This document shows, piece by piece, positions 62,986 through 64,000 of a DNA stretch of 64,000 bases. Numbering within the stretch: the stretch's first letter is position 1; each line of letters begins with the position of its first letter. Position numbers and translations under genes: made by a program. The notes beneath the pieces were generated by a model. It was not told the DNA's origin, searched no databases, and saw only the letters and a program-made list of their open reading frames with translations. The DNA is from Ureibacillus galli (GTDB taxonomy: Bacteria; Bacillota; Bacilli; Bacillales_A; Planococcaceae): the NCBI RefSeq assembly GCF_014836845.1, contig NZ_JACSQA010000008.1:42676-106675 (forward strand), in the 5' to 3' direction.

Positions 62986-63012
62986 TGTATATGATACAGT
63001 ATTATGATACAA
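62986..63012. promoter_or_regulatory. Repeats upstream of padR
   Basis: TGTATATGATACA (62986-62998) is a 5-3-5 palindrome, and ATGATACA recurs 14 bp later (63005-63012). They lie about 40-65 bp upstream of the padR start, a plausible autoregulatory operator. Confidence 0.45.
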
Positions 63013-63113
63013 ATTATATTATTTAATTAGTTGAAAATTTTTAACAACCGGCTATTTACTTCCACTTTATTTTCCTATACGATTTCTGTTGTATAGAGAA
63101 AGAAGGTTGTAGG

Positions 63114-63884
63114 ATGCTATTTGACTTGGATTTATCACTCATTATTATTTTATTTCTGTTCGGATTTTTAGCTGCCTTTATCGATTCTGTCGTAGGCGGA
63201 GGGGGAATTATTTCGTTGCCAGCGCTCATGTTTACGGGGTTAAGCCCATCAGCAGCCGTAGCCACAAATAAGTTAGCTGGTACTTTAGGTTCTTTAACGA
63301 GTACGATTACTTTTTATCGTTCTGGAAATATTGATCTAAAACCAATCGCTAAAATTTTCCCAATTGTCTTTATTGCATCTGCTTTTGGGGCATGGACGGT
63401 ACATTTAATGGATCCAAATGTATTAAAACCATTAATGTTAATCATGTTAGCAGCTGTCGCTGTCTACACTTTTTTTAAAAAAGATTGGGGAAATATATCT
63501 ACATATAAAAAACTATCTCCTAAAAAATATATAGGCTTTATTGCCCTCGTTGCGGCTATAGGATTTTACGATGGCTTTCTAGGTCCTGGTACTGGTTCCT
63601 TTCTTATCTTCGCTTTTCTTATGATTGGATTTGACTTTTTAAAAGCTGCCGGAAACTCAAAGCTGTTAAACTTTGCAAGTAATATCGGAGCCCTTGTCAT
63701 GTTTCTATTTTTAGGGCAAATTAATTTTGCTTACGGTCTTATTATGGGGGTAGCGCAAATTATCGGAGCAATTTGTGGCTCTAAATTTGCTATTAAACAA
63801 GGTAGTGGATATGTAAGAATATTATTTATCACCGTAACCGTACTTCTATTAGCTAAAAATACATATGATTATTTTGCTAATTAA
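63114..63884 (+). CDS. TSUP-family (TauE/SafE) anion exporter
   Basis: Membrane protein of 256 residues with about eight helices. VGGGGIISLPALMFTGLSPSAAVATNKLAG (near 27-56) and the second-half repeat GFYDGFLGPGTGSFLIFAF (near 157-175) are the TauE/SafE signatures. Family members move sulfite, sulfoacetate or other organosulfur anions; substrate unknown. AGAAGG precedes the ATG. Terminators follow. Confidence 0.88.
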   Translation: MLFDLDLSLIIILFLFGFLAAFIDSVVGGGGIISLPALMFTGLSPSAAVATNKLAGTLGSLTSTITFYRSGNIDLKPIAKIFPIVFIASAFGAWTVHLMDPNVLKPLMLIMLAAVAVYTFFKKDWGNISTYKKLSPKKYIGFIALVAAIGFYDGFLGPGTGSFLIFAFLMIGFDFLKAAGNSKLLNFASNIGALVMFLFLGQINFAYGLIMGVAQIIGAICGSKFAIKQGSGYVRILFITVTVLLLAKNTYDYFAN

Positions 63885-63894
63885 ACAAAAATAA

Positions 63895-63923
63895 AATCGA
63901 GATGCCCTAAAGCAATCTCGATT
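63895..63923 (+). terminator. Stem-loop after TSUP gene
   Basis: AATCGAGA (63895-63902) pairs with TCTCGATT (63916-63923), no clear T tract. Likely mRNA 3' structure, weak terminator. Confidence 0.45.
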
Positions 63924-63933
63924 CAGATTGTCG

Positions 63934-63975
63934 ACAAAAGGCCTTCAGAATGGTCACATTCTGAAGGCCTTTTGT
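63934..63975. terminator. Strong bidirectional terminator at right edge
   Basis: A 19-bp perfect stem (63934-63952 with 63957-63975) around a four-base loop, ending in TTTTGTAATTTT; symmetrical enough to serve a gene beyond the window on the minus strand. Confidence 0.82.
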
Positions 63976-64000
63976 AATTTTGAACGTTTTTCGGGTATTT

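Noticed and set aside
1..64000. rRNA, tRNA, CRISPR arrays, prophage or IS elements
   Set aside because: None is seen: no cloverleaf-like tDNA, no regularly spaced repeats, no transposase or phage structural genes.

Overview
The window is AT-rich, densely coded chromosomal DNA from a Gram-positive, low-GC member of the Bacillales. Shine-Dalgarno sites are strong, GTG and TTG starts are common, intrinsic terminators are frequent, and lipoproteins carry a lipobox. Gene sets such as yclNOPQ, opuA, bpsAB, yjlC-ndh, ykaA-pit and hflX match Bacillus relatives. I infer a Planococcaceae-type genome (Lysinibacillus/Ureibacillus-like), but no rRNA or other marker is present to settle this. There are no rRNAs, tRNAs, CRISPR arrays, transposases or phage genes. 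It reads as core and transport chromosome rather than an island.

Layout. 1-4.4 kb: end of a niacin-type MFS transporter, thrC-thrB, an NAD(P)-binding oxidoreductase and a ZIP metal transporter. 4.5-9.6 kb: a PAP2 phosphatase, a heme monooxygenase (hmoA type) and a Fur-controlled siderophore ABC importer (yclNOPQ). 9.8-19 kb: a lipoprotein, a peptide symporter, HflX, a proline symporter, a methyltransferase and ykaA-pit. 19-28.8 kb: a 57-residue membrane protein, an AI-2E family protein, oligopeptidase F, a chemoreceptor with a SigD-type promoter, a YebC-family protein, a tyrosine phosphatase, an acyltransferase, RlmA and an MFS protein. 29-35.5 kb: an AraC regulator, a LytTR/pseudo-ABC regulator with its ABC transporter, an unknown protein, and a LysR regulator divergent from a YeiH transporter. 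35.5-39.3 kb: the OpuA glycine betaine importer with a BusR-like c-di-AMP-type repressor. 39.4-44.1 kb: a MerR regulator, the type III polyketide synthase pair bpsAB, and yjlC-ndh. 44.2-49.3 kb: a Mef-like efflux pump, a fosmidomycin-type efflux pump, a DedA protein and RsgA. 49.3-61 kb: two complete tandem oligopeptide ABC operons. 61.6-64 kb: a HAAS/PadR pair and a TSUP transporter.

The most interesting signals are small leaders missed by ordinary gene calling. Upstream of the Mef-like pump, an extended -10 promoter drives a 13-codon ORF containing Arg-Leu-Arg-Phe. This is the motif of the macrolide-stalling ErmD leader. Its stall codons overlap one arm of a hairpin, so drug-induced attenuation of an efflux gene is likely. 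Upstream of rsgA, a consensus promoter drives a 24-codon ORF followed by an intrinsic terminator. A 9-base segment in the ORF is perfectly complementary to the inside of that terminator, so rsgA looks controlled by ribosome-sensing attenuation. The opuA promoter holds an AGTGAC-N22-GTTACT bipartite site fitting the neighbouring BusR-like repressor.

Other control elements that can be read directly are two Fur boxes (one perfect) in the siderophore locus, an MntR-like dyad at the ZIP gene, CodY-like boxes before both opp operons, a 19-bp-spacer promoter before the MerR gene, and a 16-bp palindrome between the LysR and YeiH genes. Taken together, the window is rich in nutrient import (peptides, betaine, proline, phosphate, iron) under the expected global regulators, plus ribosome-linked stress functions (HflX, RsgA, YebC family, RlmA, efflux).
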